Assembly: GCF_000740775.1 (NCBI RefSeq) | Contig: NZ_JFGS01000001.1 | Location: forward strand, 372,001 to 436,000 | DNA length: 64,000 bases | Direction: 5' to 3' | Source: Haematobacter missouriensis | GTDB lineage: Bacteria; Pseudomonadota; Alphaproteobacteria; Rhodobacterales; Rhodobacteraceae | Part shown: positions 20,292-30,744 of the stretch, one piece after another | Numbering within the stretch: position 1 is the first letter of the stretch | Layout of the letters: each line of letters opens with the position of its first letter | The notes under the pieces: generated by a model | What the model saw: the letters and a program-made list of their open reading frames with translations, nothing else | Database searches by the model: none | Told to the model about the DNA's origin: nothing | Position numbers and translations under genes: made by a program

Positions 20292-21642
20292 GGGCGGGTG
20301 CGGAAGTGATATCCGGAAGCCAGTGCGAGAAGGCCTCCTTCGCCCGGTCGGTATAGGCCTTGTAACGGTCCTTGCGCCCACGCCGGCCACCCTTTGCATC
20401 GATGGGCGGGAACAGGCCGAAGTTCACGTTCATGGGCTGGAAGGTCGCGGCCTCCGCATCGCCGGTGATATGGGCGATGAGCGCGCCCATCGCGGTTTCC
20501 CGCGGTGGCGGGGGCAGGTCGCGGCCCAGGATCTCCGCCGCGGCAAGCCGTCCTGCGACCAGACCCATGGCGGCGGATTCCACATAGCCCTCCACCCCGG
20601 TCACCTGACCCGCAAAGCGGATATTCGGCCGCGAGCGCAGACACATCCGCGGATCGAGCAGGGTGGGTGAGTTCAGGAAGGTATTGCGGTGAATGCCGCC
20701 CAGCCGGGCGAAGCGCGCGTCCTGAAGGCCGGGGATCAGGCGAAGCACCTCCGTCTGGGCGGCGTATTTCATCTTCGTCTGGAAGCCCACGATATTGTAG
20801 AGCGTGCCAAGCGCATTGTCCCGGCGGAGCTGCACCACGGCATAGGGCTTCACGGCGGGATCATGAGCGTTGGTCAGGCCCACGGGTTTCATCGGGCCGA
20901 AGCGGAGCGTCTCACGTCCGCGTTCTGCCATCACTTCGATGGGCAGACAGCCGTCGAAATATTTCGCTGTCTCACCCTCACGGAACTCCGTCTTGTCGGC
21001 GGCGAGCAGGGCGTCGATGAAGGTCTCATACTGCTGCCGCGTCATGGGGCAGTTGATATAGGCGGTCCGCTCTTCCTCCGTCTCTCCCTTATCGTAGCGG
21101 GACTGGCGCCATGCCACGTCCATGTCGATCGTCTCGGCATAGATGATGGGGGCGATGGCGTCGAAGAAGGCAAGCGCGTCTGCCCTCGTCTCCGCCCGGA
21201 TGGCCTCGGCCAGCGCGCCGGAAGTGAGCGGGCCAGTCGCTATGATCCAGTGGCCGTCCCGCGGCAGCTCGGTGATCTCTCCCGCAACCGTTTCGATCAG
21301 CGGATGGGCGCGGAGCCGTGCCGTCACATCGGCGGAAAAGGCATCTCTGTCCACCGCCAGCGCGCCGCCCGCAGGCAGGGAGTGCCGGTCGGCGGTGGTC
21401 ATGACGAGCCCGCCCGCCGCCCGCATCTCCCAGTGCAGCAGGCCCACGGCGTTCTGCTCGTCGTCATCCGAGCGGAACGAGTTGGAACAGACCATCTCGG
21501 CGAAGTCGCCGGTGCGATGGGCGAAGGTGCCCACCTGGGGGCGCATCTCGTGCAGGACGACGGGCACCCCGGCCTGGGCCGCCTGCCAGGCGGCTTCCGA
21601 TCCGGCCATGCCGCCGCCGATGATATGGAGCTTTTCGGTCAT
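20272..21642 (-). CDS. trmFO: Methylenetetrahydrofolate-tRNA-(uracil-5)-methyltransferase TrmFO
   Basis: FAD- and folate-dependent enzyme that makes m5U54 in the tRNA T-loop. The 456-residue protein starts [20 protein letters not shown], a Rossmann FAD-binding motif, and contains the family blocks [48 protein letters not shown] and [17 protein letters not shown]. An in-frame GTG three codons upstream is possible, but neither start has a clear Shine-Dalgarno. It is followed by gluQ, so two tRNA-modification genes are adjacent. Confidence 0.95.
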   Translation of the reverse strand: MTEKLHIIGGGMAGSEAAWQAAQAGVPVVLHEMRPQVGTFAHRTGDFAEMVCSNSFRSDDDEQNAVGLLHWEMRAAGGLVMTTADRHSLPAGGALAVDRDAFSADVTARLRAHPLIETVAGEITELPRDGHWIIATGPLTSGALAEAIRAETRADALAFFDAIAPIIYAETIDMDVAWRQSRYDKGETEEERTAYINCPMTRQQYETFIDALLAADKTEFREGETAKYFDGCLPIEVMAERGRETLRFGPMKPVGLTNAHDPAVKPYAVVQLRRDNALGTLYNIVGFQTKMKYAAQTEVLRLIPGLQDARFARLGGIHRNTFLNSPTLLDPRMCLRSRPNIRFAGQVTGVEGYVESAAMGLVAGRLAAAEILGRDLPPPPRETAMGALIAHITGDAEAATFQPMNVNFGLFPPIDAKGGRRGRKDRYKAYTDRAKEAFSHWLPDITSAPAHAGTAV

Positions 21643-21976
21643 GCGCCGCACTTAATCCCGTAAAGCGCATTTGGGAAGGGCCAGACAGCGGCAGGACCGG
21701 CGCGCGCCGGTCGTGTCGGGAAATGATTTCTACCGGCCGGGCAGTTTCGCGGCGCTGAAGCGACAGTATCCGCATGTTGTGACCTGTGGAGAGCAGGTCA
21801 CTCCCTATCCCAAGCGCCGGGCAGACTTTTCGGGGGGAGCCGCGAAGGATCAGGTCCGGCGTCCCGCGCGAAACGACCCGGGGTGCGCAAAGCTCAATGC
21901 GGTTGATATATTTCGGCCCGGTTCCGTCGGGATCCGACCGCTTTCTTCACCCCCTAGGTGCTGCCGCCTTCGAATG
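21643..21976. other. Gene-free region between trmFO and gyrA with two palindromes
   Basis: No ORF with coding character is seen. GACCGGCGCGCGCCGGTC (21695-21712) is a perfect 18-base palindrome in the trmFO leader. GTGACCTG (21779-21786) pairs with CAGGTCAC (21794-21801) around a seven-base loop. The AT-rich stretch near 21902-21915 (GTTGATATATTTC) could be a promoter. A small RNA is possible but unsupported. Confidence 0.5.
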
Positions 21977-22001
21977 AAAAGGGCCGGCGTTTCGCCAGCC
22001 C
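21977..22001 (-). terminator. Rho-independent terminator of gyrA
   Basis: On the minus strand GGGCTGGCG pairs with CGCCGGCCC (nine pairs, one G-T) around AAA and is followed by TTTT. It begins 6 bases after the gyrA stop. Confidence 0.85.
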
Positions 22002-22007
22002 CTTTGC

Positions 22008-24731
22008 TCATTCCTCGCTGTCTTCCGCCTGTTCGGCGATCCGGGCGACGGAGACGACCTGTTCATCCCCACCCGTATCGAAGATGCGCACACCCCCCGC
22101 GCTGCGGGAACGGAAGGAAATGCCATCGACCGGGCAGCGGATCGACTGGCCGGTGGAGGTGGCCAGCATGATCTGATCCTCCATCGCGACGGGGAAGGAA
22201 GCGACGAGCCGCCCTCCGCGCATGCCCTTGTCCATCGCCATGACACCCTGGCCGCCCCTTCCGCGAACCGGATAGTCATGGGAGGAGGAGAGCTTGCCCG
22301 TCCCGGAGGTCGTGACCGTCAGGATCAGATCCTCGATGGCGGACATCTCCGCATAGCGCTCGGTGGAGAGCTGCCCTCCCTCCACGGCGTCCTCATCCTC
22401 GTCGGCCTCCACCTCCTCCGTCGCACCCGCGACGAGGCGGCGCTGCTTGAGGTAGGCAGTGCGCTCCTCCGGCGTTGCCTCGAAATGCCGGATGACGGAC
22501 ATGGAGACGACCTCATCCTCCTCCGCGAGACGGATGCCGCGCACACCGGTGGAATCGCGGCCCTTGAACACGCGCACGTCCGTCGTCGGGAAGCGGATCG
22601 CCCGGCCGAGCGCGGTGACGAGCATCATGTCGTCCTGCTCGTTGGCGATGCGGACACCCACGAGGCTGACCCCATCGGGCAGCTTCATCGCGATCTTGCC
22701 GTTGGACTTCACGTTGGTGAAATCGGAAAGGGCGTTGCGCCGCACGTCACCGTCCGAGGTGGCGAAGACGATCTGCAGCATATCCCATTCCACCTCCGGC
22801 TCGTCGATGGCCATGATCGCGGCGATGGAGACACCGGCCCCGATCGGCAGGATGTTGACAATGGCCTTGCCGCGGGCATTGCGGCCCGCCAGCGGCAGGC
22901 GCCATGTCTTGAGCTTGTAGACCATTCCGTCGGTGGTGAAGAACAGCAGCTGCGTATGGGTGTTGGCGACGAAGAGCGTCGTCACCACATCGTCCTCCTT
23001 GGTGGACATGGAGGACAGACCCTTGCCGCCCCGCCGCTGGGAGCGGAACTCCGCCAGCGGGGTGCGCTTGATGTAGCCGCCGGAGGTCACGGTCACGACC
23101 ATGTCCTCCCGTTCGATCAGATCCTCGTCCTCCATGTCGCCGGACCAGTCGGCGATCTCCGTCCGGCGGGGAACGGCGAAGGCATCGCGCACCTCGCGCA
23201 GTTCGGTGGAGATGATGGACATTATCCGCTCCCGCGAGCGCAGGATGTCGAGATAGTCGCGGATCTTCGCGGCCAGCTCCTGCAGCTCGTCGGTGATCTC
23301 CTTCACCCCCATCGCGGTGAGGCGCTGCAGGCGGAGGTCCAGGATCGCGCGAGCCTGGAGCTCCGACAGGTTGTAGGTTCCGTCGTCGTTGATCGTATGG
23401 CTCGGATCGTCGATCAGGCGGATGTATTCGGCGATGTCCATGGCGGGCCAGCGGCGCGACATCAGCCGCTCCCGCGCCTCTGCCGGATCGGCGGAGGACC
23501 GGATCGTGGCCACCACCTCATCGACGTTGGAGACGGCAACAGCCAAGCCGCAGAGCAGGTGGCTCCGCTCCCGCGCCTTGCGGAGTTCAAAGGCCGTGCG
23601 CCGTGCGACGACCTCCTCCCGGAAGGAGAGGAAGGCGGTCAGGAAGTCGCGCAGCGCCAGCTGCTCCGGCCGCCCGCCGTTCAGCGCGAGCATGTTGCAC
23701 CCGAAGGACACCTGCATCGGCGTGAAACGGAAGAGCTGGTTCAGCACCACCTCAGGCGTCGCGTCACGTTTCAGTTCGACGACGACGCGCACACCGATGC
23801 GGTCGCTTTCGTCCTGCACGTGGGCGATGCCCTCGATGCGCTTCTCGCGCGCCATCTCAGCGATCCGCTCGATCATCGTGGCTTTGTTGACCTGATAGGG
23901 GATCTCGTCCACCACGATGGCGTAGCGGTCCTTGCGGATTTCCTCCACCCGCGTCTTGGCCCGGATGATGACCGATCCGCGGCCCTCCAGATAGGCCTTG
24001 CGCGCGCCGGACCGCCCGAGGATCACGCCGCCTGTCGGAAAGTCGGGGGCGGGGATGTATTCCATCAGCCGTTCGGTGGAGAGGTCGGGTTCCTCTATCA
24101 GTGCCAGCGTCGCGTCGATCACTTCGCCAAGGTTGTGCGGCGGAATGTTGGTCGCCATGCCGACCGCGATACCGCCCGCGCCGTTGACCAGCATGTTCGG
24201 GAAGCGCGCCGGCAGCACCACCGGCTCCCGGTCCTTGCCGTCGTAGTTGTCCTGAAAGTCCACCGTCTCCTTGTCGATATCGGCAAGGAGGAAGGCGGCC
24301 GGCTTGTCCATCCTGACTTCGGTATAGCGCATGGCGGCGGCAGAATCCCCGTCCATGGAGCCGAAGTTGCCCTGACCGTCCAGCAGCGGCAGGGACATGG
24401 AGAAGGGCTGCGCAAGACGGACGAGCGCGTCATAGATCGCGCTGTCGCCGTGAGGGTGGTATTTCCCCATCACGTCGCCCACCGGGCGGGCGGACTTGCG
24501 GTAGGGTTTGTCGTGGGTGTTGCCGGTCTCGTGCATCGCGTAGAGGATCCGCCGGTGCACGGGCTTCAGCCCGTCGCGCAGATCGGGGATCGCGCGCGCG
24601 ACGATCACGCTCATCGCATAGTCGAGGTAGGAGGATTTCATCTCCTCCGCGATGGAGACGGTCGGCCCGGCGTAGGATGGGCGGTCGGGGCCGTTTTCCT
24701 CATCCTCGGGCAATTCAGGGGTATCGTTCAC
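22008..24731 (-). CDS. gyrA: DNA gyrase subunit A
   Basis: The DNA-cleaving subunit of gyrase. The 907-residue protein has the winged-helix/tower core with [20 protein letters not shown] (quinolone region, with Ser and Asp at the positions equivalent to E. coli 83 and 87) and the catalytic Tyr in [11 protein letters not shown]. The C-terminal beta-pinwheel has the GyrA box QRRGGKG, which separates it from ParC. An acidic insert ([13 protein letters not shown]) lies in the C-terminal domain. The start is GTG 24731 with GGAAG upstream; an in-frame TTG eight codons earlier is less likely. Confidence 0.96.
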   Translation of the reverse strand: MNDTPELPEDEENGPDRPSYAGPTVSIAEEMKSSYLDYAMSVIVARAIPDLRDGLKPVHRRILYAMHETGNTHDKPYRKSARPVGDVMGKYHPHGDSAIYDALVRLAQPFSMSLPLLDGQGNFGSMDGDSAAAMRYTEVRMDKPAAFLLADIDKETVDFQDNYDGKDREPVVLPARFPNMLVNGAGGIAVGMATNIPPHNLGEVIDATLALIEEPDLSTERLMEYIPAPDFPTGGVILGRSGARKAYLEGRGSVIIRAKTRVEEIRKDRYAIVVDEIPYQVNKATMIERIAEMAREKRIEGIAHVQDESDRIGVRVVVELKRDATPEVVLNQLFRFTPMQVSFGCNMLALNGGRPEQLALRDFLTAFLSFREEVVARRTAFELRKARERSHLLCGLAVAVSNVDEVVATIRSSADPAEARERLMSRRWPAMDIAEYIRLIDDPSHTINDDGTYNLSELQARAILDLRLQRLTAMGVKEITDELQELAAKIRDYLDILRSRERIMSIISTELREVRDAFAVPRRTEIADWSGDMEDEDLIEREDMVVTVTSGGYIKRTPLAEFRSQRRGGKGLSSMSTKEDDVVTTLFVANTHTQLLFFTTDGMVYKLKTWRLPLAGRNARGKAIVNILPIGAGVSIAAIMAIDEPEVEWDMLQIVFATSDGDVRRNALSDFTNVKSNGKIAMKLPDGVSLVGVRIANEQDDMMLVTALGRAIRFPTTDVRVFKGRDSTGVRGIRLAEEDEVVSMSVIRHFEATPEERTAYLKQRRLVAGATEEVEADEDEDAVEGGQLSTERYAEMSAIEDLILTVTTSGTGKLSSSHDYPVRGRGGQGVMAMDKGMRGGRLVASFPVAMEDQIMLATSTGQSIRCPVDGISFRSRSAGGVRIFDTGGDEQVVSVARIAEQAEDSEE

Positions 24732-24814
24732 GGTCTTCCGATCTCTTTCTGGCAAGCCGCGCGCAGCGCCCCGCGACTATAATCCGGGGAGGGGGCAGGC
24801 GCAATGCAAGGGGG

Positions 24815-25303
24815 TCAACGAAGCGCGGCGATCAGCAGGGAAAGCGCGTGTTCCACGGTCGCGCGCCGCACGTTGGAACGCCCGATCGCGCCGAATTCCA
24901 CGGTTTGCGTCCGCGTGGCTCCATCGCCCGCCAGCCCGAAGCAGACCCGGCCCTCCGGCTTGTGCTCACTTCCGCCCGGTCCCGCGATGCCGGTGACGGA
25001 GACGGCGAGGGTGGCGTTGGAACGGGCGAGCGCGCCCTCCGCCATTTCCGCCGCAATTTCCTCCGACACCGCCCCGTGCGTGGCGAGCGTTTCCGGGCGG
25101 ATCCCCAGCATCTCCATCTTGGCGGCGTTGGAATAGGTGATGAAGCCGCGGTCGAAGATATCGGAGGAGCCGGGCACTTCGGTGATGGCCCCGCCGATCA
25201 ACCCGCCGGTGCAGCTTTCCGCCGTGGCCACGATCGCCCCCCGCGCGCGCGCGGCTGCCAGAAGTTCGGCGGCAGCTCCGGGGATGGCGCCGGCAGCGCT
25301 CAT
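24815..25303 (-). CDS. pncC: Nicotinamide-nucleotide amidohydrolase (CinA C-terminal family, PncC)
   Basis: A 162-residue stand-alone CinA C-terminal domain that deamidates NMN to nicotinate mononucleotide. Key segments are ATAESCTGGLIGGAITEVPGSS with the nucleophilic Ser, GFITYSNAAKMEMLGI, GAVSEEIAAEMAEGA and VSVTGIAGPGGSEHKPEGRV. It overlaps pgpA by four bases and is the last gene of the ispDF-pgpA-pncC operon. Confidence 0.9.
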   Translation of the reverse strand: MSAAGAIPGAAAELLAAARARGAIVATAESCTGGLIGGAITEVPGSSDIFDRGFITYSNAAKMEMLGIRPETLATHGAVSEEIAAEMAEGALARSNATLAVSVTGIAGPGGSEHKPEGRVCFGLAGDGATRTQTVEFGAIGRSNVRRATVEHALSLLIAALR

Positions 25304-25800
25304 CGCATCAGGACTCCGTGCGCCAGCGCGGCGAGGACCATCACCAGGATGCCCGCGAAAATCCCGGCGAGCAGGTCGTCCAGCAGCACACCCCATGCGT
25401 CTCCTCGCCGGTCCGCGCGCCCGATAAGCCACGGTTTCCAGATATCGAACAGCCGGAATGCAAGGAACGCTCCGAGCCAACCGGGATAGGGGAAGCGCCA
25501 GTTGTCGAGCCCCATCATCCAGAACCCGAAGGAGGGGGCGAGCAGGGCCAGCCATTGCCCCGCCACCTCGTCGATCACGATCTCGGAGGGATCACCGCCG
25601 CCCATCTCCGGCAAGGCGGCACTGATCGACCACCATGCCACCGCGATGACGGCGAGGGTGGCCAGCAGCAGAAGCGGGAAGCTGCCTAATCCGTGGATCA
25701 GCACCCCGACCGCGACGGCGGCGAGCGAGGCCCATGTGCCCGGCGCCATGGGAATATATCCCAGCCCGAACCCGGTGGCGACGAGGCGTGCCGCGCTCAT
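25300..25800 (-). CDS. pgpA: Phosphatidylglycerophosphatase A
   Basis: Membrane phosphatase that forms phosphatidylglycerol from its phosphate. The 166-residue protein has about four spans and the family motifs [15 protein letters not shown] near the N terminus, [27 protein letters not shown] and [15 protein letters not shown]. It overlaps ispDF and pncC by four bases on each side (ATGA), so the three genes are translationally coupled. Confidence 0.93.
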   Translation of the reverse strand: MSAARLVATGFGLGYIPMAPGTWASLAAVAVGVLIHGLGSFPLLLLATLAVIAVAWWSISAALPEMGGGDPSEIVIDEVAGQWLALLAPSFGFWMMGLDNWRFPYPGWLGAFLAFRLFDIWKPWLIGRADRRGDAWGVLLDDLLAGIFAGILVMVLAALAHGVLMR

Positions 25801-26999
25801 GCCTTCACCAGCGTTGCCGTGGCGAGTGCCGCGATCCCTTCGCCCCGCCCGGTGAAACCCAGCCGTTCCGACGTGGTTGCCTTGATGCTGACCCGCTCCG
25901 CCTCCAATCCCATGATCCGGGCCATCTCCGCCTGCATCCGCGGGGCATGGGGGCCGATCTTCGGCGCTTCGCAGACGATGGTCACGTCCGTATGGGTCAG
26001 CGCGAATCCCCGGTCCCGCGCCAGAGCGGCGGCATGAGCCAGAAAGATCTCCGAGGCCGCGCCCTTCCACTGCGGATCGGATGGCGGGAAGTGGCGGCCG
26101 ATATCGCCCTCCGCCAGCGCGCCGTAGATCGCATCCGTCACCGCATGCATCGCCACATCGGCATCGGAGTGGCCCTCCAGCGCCTGATCGAAGGGAATGC
26201 GGATACCGCAGAGGACCACGCCGTCGCCGTCGCGGAAGCGGTGGACATCGTAGCCGTTGCCGGTTCGGATGTCAGGAAAGGGTGCGGGATGTGTCACGCC
26301 TGCTGTCTCCCTCTGCGCCAGAAGGCGCGCGGCACGGGCGAAGTCGCCCGGATGGGTGATCTTGATATTGTCCTCATCGCCTTCGACGATCATCACGTCA
26401 AGACCCGCGGCCCGCGCCACCTCCACATCATCGGCGGCGCCGCCCGGATGACGGTCGTGGGCGGCACGGATCGCGGCGAAGTCGAAGGCCTGAGGGGTCT
26501 GCGCCCGGTAAAGGCCTGCCCGCGGAATAGCCTCCGCCACCCGGCCCTCCACCCCGCGCCAGAGCGCATCCGTGACGGCTAGCCCCGGAGCGGCAGCGCG
26601 CGCGCCGCTTTCCAGAGCAGAAATCAGCCGGAAGACGAGAGCGGGGGCAACCAGCGGTCGCGCGCCGTCATGGATCAGCACGTGGCGCGGCGGACGCTCC
26701 GCCAGCAGCGCCAGCCCGGCCCGGACCGAGGCATCTCGGCTTTCACCGCCCGCCGTCATGGTTACCCCATCGCGCAGGAGGGTCTTGACCAACCCGATGT
26801 CATCGCGGTGAACGACCAGTACGATCCGCAAAATTCCCGCCCGCCGGAACGCTTCCACCGTATGCGAAAGCACGGGGCGACCGTCGAGAACTTGCCACTG
26901 CTTCGGTATCTCACCGCCTGCGCGCGTGCCGCGACCCGCTGCCACGATCAATGCCGCGACATTTTCCGCAGCGCCTGTTGCAGCCACATTTGCCAGCAC
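25797..26999 (-). CDS. ispDF: Bifunctional IspD/IspF (MEP isoprenoid pathway)
   Basis: A 400-residue fusion. The N-terminal IspD half ([29 protein letters not shown]) makes CDP-methylerythritol. The C-terminal IspF half ([61 protein letters not shown]) makes the cyclodiphosphate; Asp and His of DVHRF bind the metal. Such fusions are common in Alphaproteobacteria. The GTG start at 26999 is supported by GGAGG seven bases upstream. It diverges from dusB across about 200 bases. Confidence 0.96.
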   Translation of the reverse strand: MLANVAATGAAENVAALIVAAGRGTRAGGEIPKQWQVLDGRPVLSHTVEAFRRAGILRIVLVVHRDDIGLVKTLLRDGVTMTAGGESRDASVRAGLALLAERPPRHVLIHDGARPLVAPALVFRLISALESGARAAAPGLAVTDALWRGVEGRVAEAIPRAGLYRAQTPQAFDFAAIRAAHDRHPGGAADDVEVARAAGLDVMIVEGDEDNIKITHPGDFARAARLLAQRETAGVTHPAPFPDIRTGNGYDVHRFRDGDGVVLCGIRIPFDQALEGHSDADVAMHAVTDAIYGALAEGDIGRHFPPSDPQWKGAASEIFLAHAAALARDRGFALTHTDVTIVCEAPKIGPHAPRMQAEMARIMGLEAERVSIKATTSERLGFTGRGEGIAALATATLVKA

Positions 27000-27196
27000 G
27001 TTACGCCTCCATTCACTCCGCTTTGCTTACGGTGAAGGCCGTCGGGTGGCAACGGCGCGGCGTGATCGGGCAGTTAGATTAAAATTTGTGCATAATTCCT
27101 CATTCATCATGTCGCTCCGCCAAGTCGCGGCGGGGTGCGATTGCAAAGCGGGAAGGCGCGCTATACCTGCAAGCTTGACGCACAAGGATTAGGCAG

Positions 27197-28186
27197 TTGA
27201 CGATTCAGGTAGCGACTCTGACGCTCCACCCTCCGGTCTTTCTGGCACCGCTCGCCGGGATCACCGACCTGCCGTTCCGCCGAATCGTGCAGGGGTTCGG
27301 CGCGGGGCTGGTGGTATCCGAAATGGTGGCTTCGCAGGAGGTCGTGCAGGCCAAGCCCTCCGCTCGGGCAAGAGCGCGGGCGGAACTTGGGATCGGTGAC
27401 GGCGTGACTTCCGTACAGCTTGCCGGGCGGGATGCCTACTGGATGGCAGAGGCCGCGCGCTATGTGGAAGATTGCGGCGCCGCGATCATTGACATCAACA
27501 TGGGCTGTCCGGCGAAGCGGGTCGTGAACGGCTGGTCGGGATCCGCGCTCATGCGCGACCCGGATCATGCACTCAGGCTGATCGAAGCGGTGGTCGGCGC
27601 GGTGCAGGTGCCGGTGACGCTGAAAACCCGCCTCGGATGGGATGATGCATTGCTGAATGCACCCGACATCGCGCGGCGTGCGGAAGCCGCAGGCATCCGC
27701 ATGATCACCATTCACGGCCGGACGCGATGCCAGTTCTACAAGGGACAGGCGGACTGGGCCGCCATCCGCCGCGTGAAAGAGGCCGTTTCGATCCCCGTGA
27801 TCGCGAATGGCGATATCGTGGATACGGCGACCGCTGCCCAGGCGCTTAAACTGTCGGGGGCGGATGGCGTGATGGTCGGGCGAGGCGCGCAGGGGCGGCC
27901 CTGGCGACTGGCGCAAATCGCCGCCACGCGGTTCGGCACGGCGGCGCCGGTAGTCCCGCACGGGCCGGCGCTGGCCGATCTGGTTGCGGAGCATCATGCC
28001 GCCATGCTGTCGTTCTACGGCACTGAACTGGGGCTGGGTGTCGCGCGGAAGCATCTGGGCTGGTATCTGGACGAGGCCGGCGCCCCTACCGCTCTCCGCC
28101 GCGAAATCCTGACGGCGGAGGATGCGCCGCGCATTCCCGCGCTGTTGCGACTCGCCTTTGCGGAGCAGGGCAGGCAGGCCGCATGA
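27197..28186 (+). CDS. dusB: tRNA-dihydrouridine synthase (NifR3)
   Basis: FMN enzyme reducing uridine in the tRNA D-loop. The 329-residue protein shows [26 protein letters not shown] with the catalytic Cys, [22 protein letters not shown] and [11 protein letters not shown]. The start appears to be TTG 27197 with AAGGA eight bases upstream; no ATG or GTG fits. In Rhodobacter the gene is called nifR3 and heads the nifR3-ntrB-ntrC operon, exactly the order here. It overlaps ntrB by four bases. Confidence 0.94.
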   Translation: MTIQVATLTLHPPVFLAPLAGITDLPFRRIVQGFGAGLVVSEMVASQEVVQAKPSARARARAELGIGDGVTSVQLAGRDAYWMAEAARYVEDCGAAIIDINMGCPAKRVVNGWSGSALMRDPDHALRLIEAVVGAVQVPVTLKTRLGWDDALLNAPDIARRAEAAGIRMITIHGRTRCQFYKGQADWAAIRRVKEAVSIPVIANGDIVDTATAAQALKLSGADGVMVGRGAQGRPWRLAQIAATRFGTAAPVVPHGPALADLVAEHHAAMLSFYGTELGLGVARKHLGWYLDEAGAPTALRREILTAEDAPRIPALLRLAFAEQGRQAA

Positions 28187-29283
28187 TAGCTGAATCATCC
28201 CCGCCCGCCGGTCTTTGGGCAGCGCTGCCCATTCCGGGTCTGGTCATCGATAAGGATGACCGCATCTTCGACATGAATCCTGCGGCGGAGGAGTTTTTGA
28301 ATCTCTCCGCGCGCAACAGCCGCGGACAGCCGCTGTTCGACCGCATTTCCATCGACGCGCCCATGGAGGAGGCGTTCCGCCGGGTCAGGGGCGGCGAGGT
28401 TGCAATGACATTGAACACCGTCGATGTGGGGACGGGCGAGCGTGCGCCCGTTTCGACCACGCTCTACCTCTCCGCGTTGCCCGAAGTGGGGGCAGATGCC
28501 ATTCTGCTGCTGCTTTCTCCCCGTGAACTGGCCGACAGGCTAGGTCGCGCGCAATCGGTGAAGTCGGCGGCGAAATCGGCGATCGGGATGTCGGAGATGC
28601 TGGCCCATGAGATCAAGAACCCGCTCGCCGGCATCACCGGCGCGGCGCAGCTTCTATCCATGAACCTCTCTCCCGAGGATCAGGAGCTGACCGACCTGAT
28701 CGTGGAGGAAAGCAAGCGTATCGTGAAGCTCCTGGAGCAGGTGGAGCAGTTCGGCAACCTCCGCCCGCCGGAGCTTCAGCCCGTCAACATCCATGACCTG
28801 CTGGACCGCGCGCGGAAATCCGCTCTGGTTGGCTATGCCGCGCACATGGTGATCGAGGAGGATTACGACCCCTCGTTGCCCGACACCTATGCCGATGGCG
28901 ACCAGCTTCTTCAGGTGTTTCTCAACCTGCTCAAGAACGCGGCCGAAGCTTCCGGCAGACGTGCGGGCAGAATCAGACTGCGCACCTTCTACGACGCTGC
29001 GCTGCGGATCCGCCGCGCAGATGGCACGCCCCGCCGCCTGCCCTTGCAGGTGGAGATCATCGACGACGGTCCTGGTCTGCCGCCCGCCATCGCCCAGGAC
29101 ATCTTCGAACCGTTCGTGAGCGGGAAGGAGAACGGCACCGGCCTTGGTCTCGCGCTCGTTTCAAAGATCGTTTCCGATCATGACGGCTGGATCGCCGTCG
29201 ATTCGGTTCCCGGTCGTACCGTTTTTCGCATCTCGCTTCCCATCGCGCCCCCCGTCGCGCCGAAGCATCCGGAGGATGAATAA
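28183..29283 (+). CDS. ntrB: Nitrogen sensor histidine kinase NtrB
   Basis: Cytoplasmic kinase/phosphatase for NtrC that responds to PII. The 366-residue protein has an N-terminal PAS domain, the phospho-acceptor segment [20 protein letters not shown] (His near 142), and ATP-binding boxes ([34 protein letters not shown]). No membrane spans are seen. It overlaps dusB by ATGA and is separated from ntrC by three bases. Confidence 0.95.
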   Translation: MIAESSPPAGLWAALPIPGLVIDKDDRIFDMNPAAEEFLNLSARNSRGQPLFDRISIDAPMEEAFRRVRGGEVAMTLNTVDVGTGERAPVSTTLYLSALPEVGADAILLLLSPRELADRLGRAQSVKSAAKSAIGMSEMLAHEIKNPLAGITGAAQLLSMNLSPEDQELTDLIVEESKRIVKLLEQVEQFGNLRPPELQPVNIHDLLDRARKSALVGYAAHMVIEEDYDPSLPDTYADGDQLLQVFLNLLKNAAEASGRRAGRIRLRTFYDAALRIRRADGTPRRLPLQVEIIDDGPGLPPAIAQDIFEPFVSGKENGTGLGLALVSKIVSDHDGWIAVDSVPGRTVFRISLPIAPPVAPKHPEDE

Positions 29284-29286
29284 CCC

Positions 29287-30651
29287 ATGGATGGTACCGT
29301 TCTTGTCGCCGATGACGACCGCACGATCCGCACAGTCCTGACGCAGGCGCTGACGCGGGCGGGCTGCAAGGTCCACGCCACATCCTCCCTCATGACGCTG
29401 ATGCGCTGGGTGGAGGAAGGAAAGGGCGATCTGGTGATCTCCGATGTCATCATGCCCGACGGCAACGGGCTGGAGGCGTTACCCAAGATCTCCAAGGAGC
29501 GTCCCGGCCTCCCGGTCATCGTCATCTCCGCCCAGAACACCATCATGACTGCGATCCAGGCGGCGGAGGCGGAGGCCTATGACTATCTGCCGAAGCCCTT
29601 CGATCTGCCGGACCTGATGAAGCGCGCGGCCCGGGCGCTGGAGACGAAACGGCGCGCACCTGCCCGCAAGGCGGAGGAGCGGGAGCAGTCCGACGATCTG
29701 CCGCTGGTCGGCCGGACGGCGGTGATGCAGGCGCTCTACCGGCTGGTGGCGCGTGTGATGAATACCGATCTTCCGGTGCTCATCACCGGTGAATCGGGCA
29801 CGGGCAAGTCCCTCATCGCGCGGGCCATCCATGATTTCTCCGACCGGCGGATGCTGCCCTTCGTGGTGGCTGGTGCCGCCGAACTCGGCACGCCGGAAGG
29901 GCCGGCCTCGATTCTCGCCCGCGCCCGCGGCGGTTCCATCGTCTTCGACGAGGTATCCGACTATGACGATGAGGCACAGGGGCGGATCGTACGGATGCTG
30001 GACGGTCTTGGCGAGAACGCGCCGCGCATCATGGCGACCAGTCAGGCGGACCTGATGCAGCGCATGGAGTCGGGAGCGTTCCGGCAGGATCTCTACTACC
30101 GGCTCGGCGGCGTGACGATCAACGTTCCCGCGCTGCGCGAGCGGGTGGACGACATTCCCTTGCTGGCGGAACACTTCCTGAGCCGGGGGGAGCGCGACAC
30201 CGGCGCGCTGCGCCGTTTCTCTTCCGACGCCATGGAGGTGATTCGCACCTACTCATGGCCGGGTAACGTGCGGCAACTCGAAAACACCATCCGGCGTCTG
30301 GTCGTTACCAGCACGGAGGAAGAGATCGCGCGGGGGGAGGTTGATGCCGTGCTGGGCAATCAACCCTCCATGGAGCCGCTTCGTGCGGGGGGAGAAGGCG
30401 AACGGCTCTCTGCCTCCGTGGGCAAGCATCTGAAGCGGTATTTCGACCTGCACGGCGGAACACTGCCGCCGCCCGGCCTCTACCAGCGCATTCTGAAGGA
30501 AGTGGAAATCCCGCTGATCGAGATCGCACTGGATGCAACCGCCGGAAACCAGGCGAAATGTGCCGATCTGCTGGGCATTAACCGCAATACCTTGCGCAAG
30601 AAGATCACCGACCTTGATATTCGCGTGACACGGAGGCGGAAGCTGATGTAA
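29287..30651 (+). CDS. ntrC: Nitrogen response regulator NtrC (lacking the GAFTGA loop)
   Basis: A 454-residue regulator: receiver domain (VADDDRTIR; phospho-Asp in ISDVIMPDG near 54), AAA+ domain (Walker [10 protein letters not shown]; Walker [24 protein letters not shown]) and a Fis-type HTH ([20 protein letters not shown]). The GAFTGA loop that contacts sigma-54 is missing: the segment reads [21 protein letters not shown]. capsulatus NtrC has the same deletion and activates the housekeeping (sigma-70-type) polymerase, so this protein probably does too. Confidence 0.95.
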   Translation: MDGTVLVADDDRTIRTVLTQALTRAGCKVHATSSLMTLMRWVEEGKGDLVISDVIMPDGNGLEALPKISKERPGLPVIVISAQNTIMTAIQAAEAEAYDYLPKPFDLPDLMKRAARALETKRRAPARKAEEREQSDDLPLVGRTAVMQALYRLVARVMNTDLPVLITGESGTGKSLIARAIHDFSDRRMLPFVVAGAAELGTPEGPASILARARGGSIVFDEVSDYDDEAQGRIVRMLDGLGENAPRIMATSQADLMQRMESGAFRQDLYYRLGGVTINVPALRERVDDIPLLAEHFLSRGERDTGALRRFSSDAMEVIRTYSWPGNVRQLENTIRRLVVTSTEEEIARGEVDAVLGNQPSMEPLRAGGEGERLSASVGKHLKRYFDLHGGTLPPPGLYQRILKEVEIPLIEIALDATAGNQAKCADLLGINRNTLRKKITDLDIRVTRRRKLM

Positions 30652-30744
30652 AACGGCAACATAATGTGGCCCGCCGGCTTCACGCCGGGAGAAGGCCACT
30701 CATGTTGGCGGATCCGCGAAAGCGGCGAATACCGAGGGGGAACC

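Noticed and set aside
22008-24731. Quinolone-resistance changes in gyrA
   Set aside because: The [10 protein letters not shown] segment keeps Ser and Asp at the two key positions, i.e. the susceptible-type residues.
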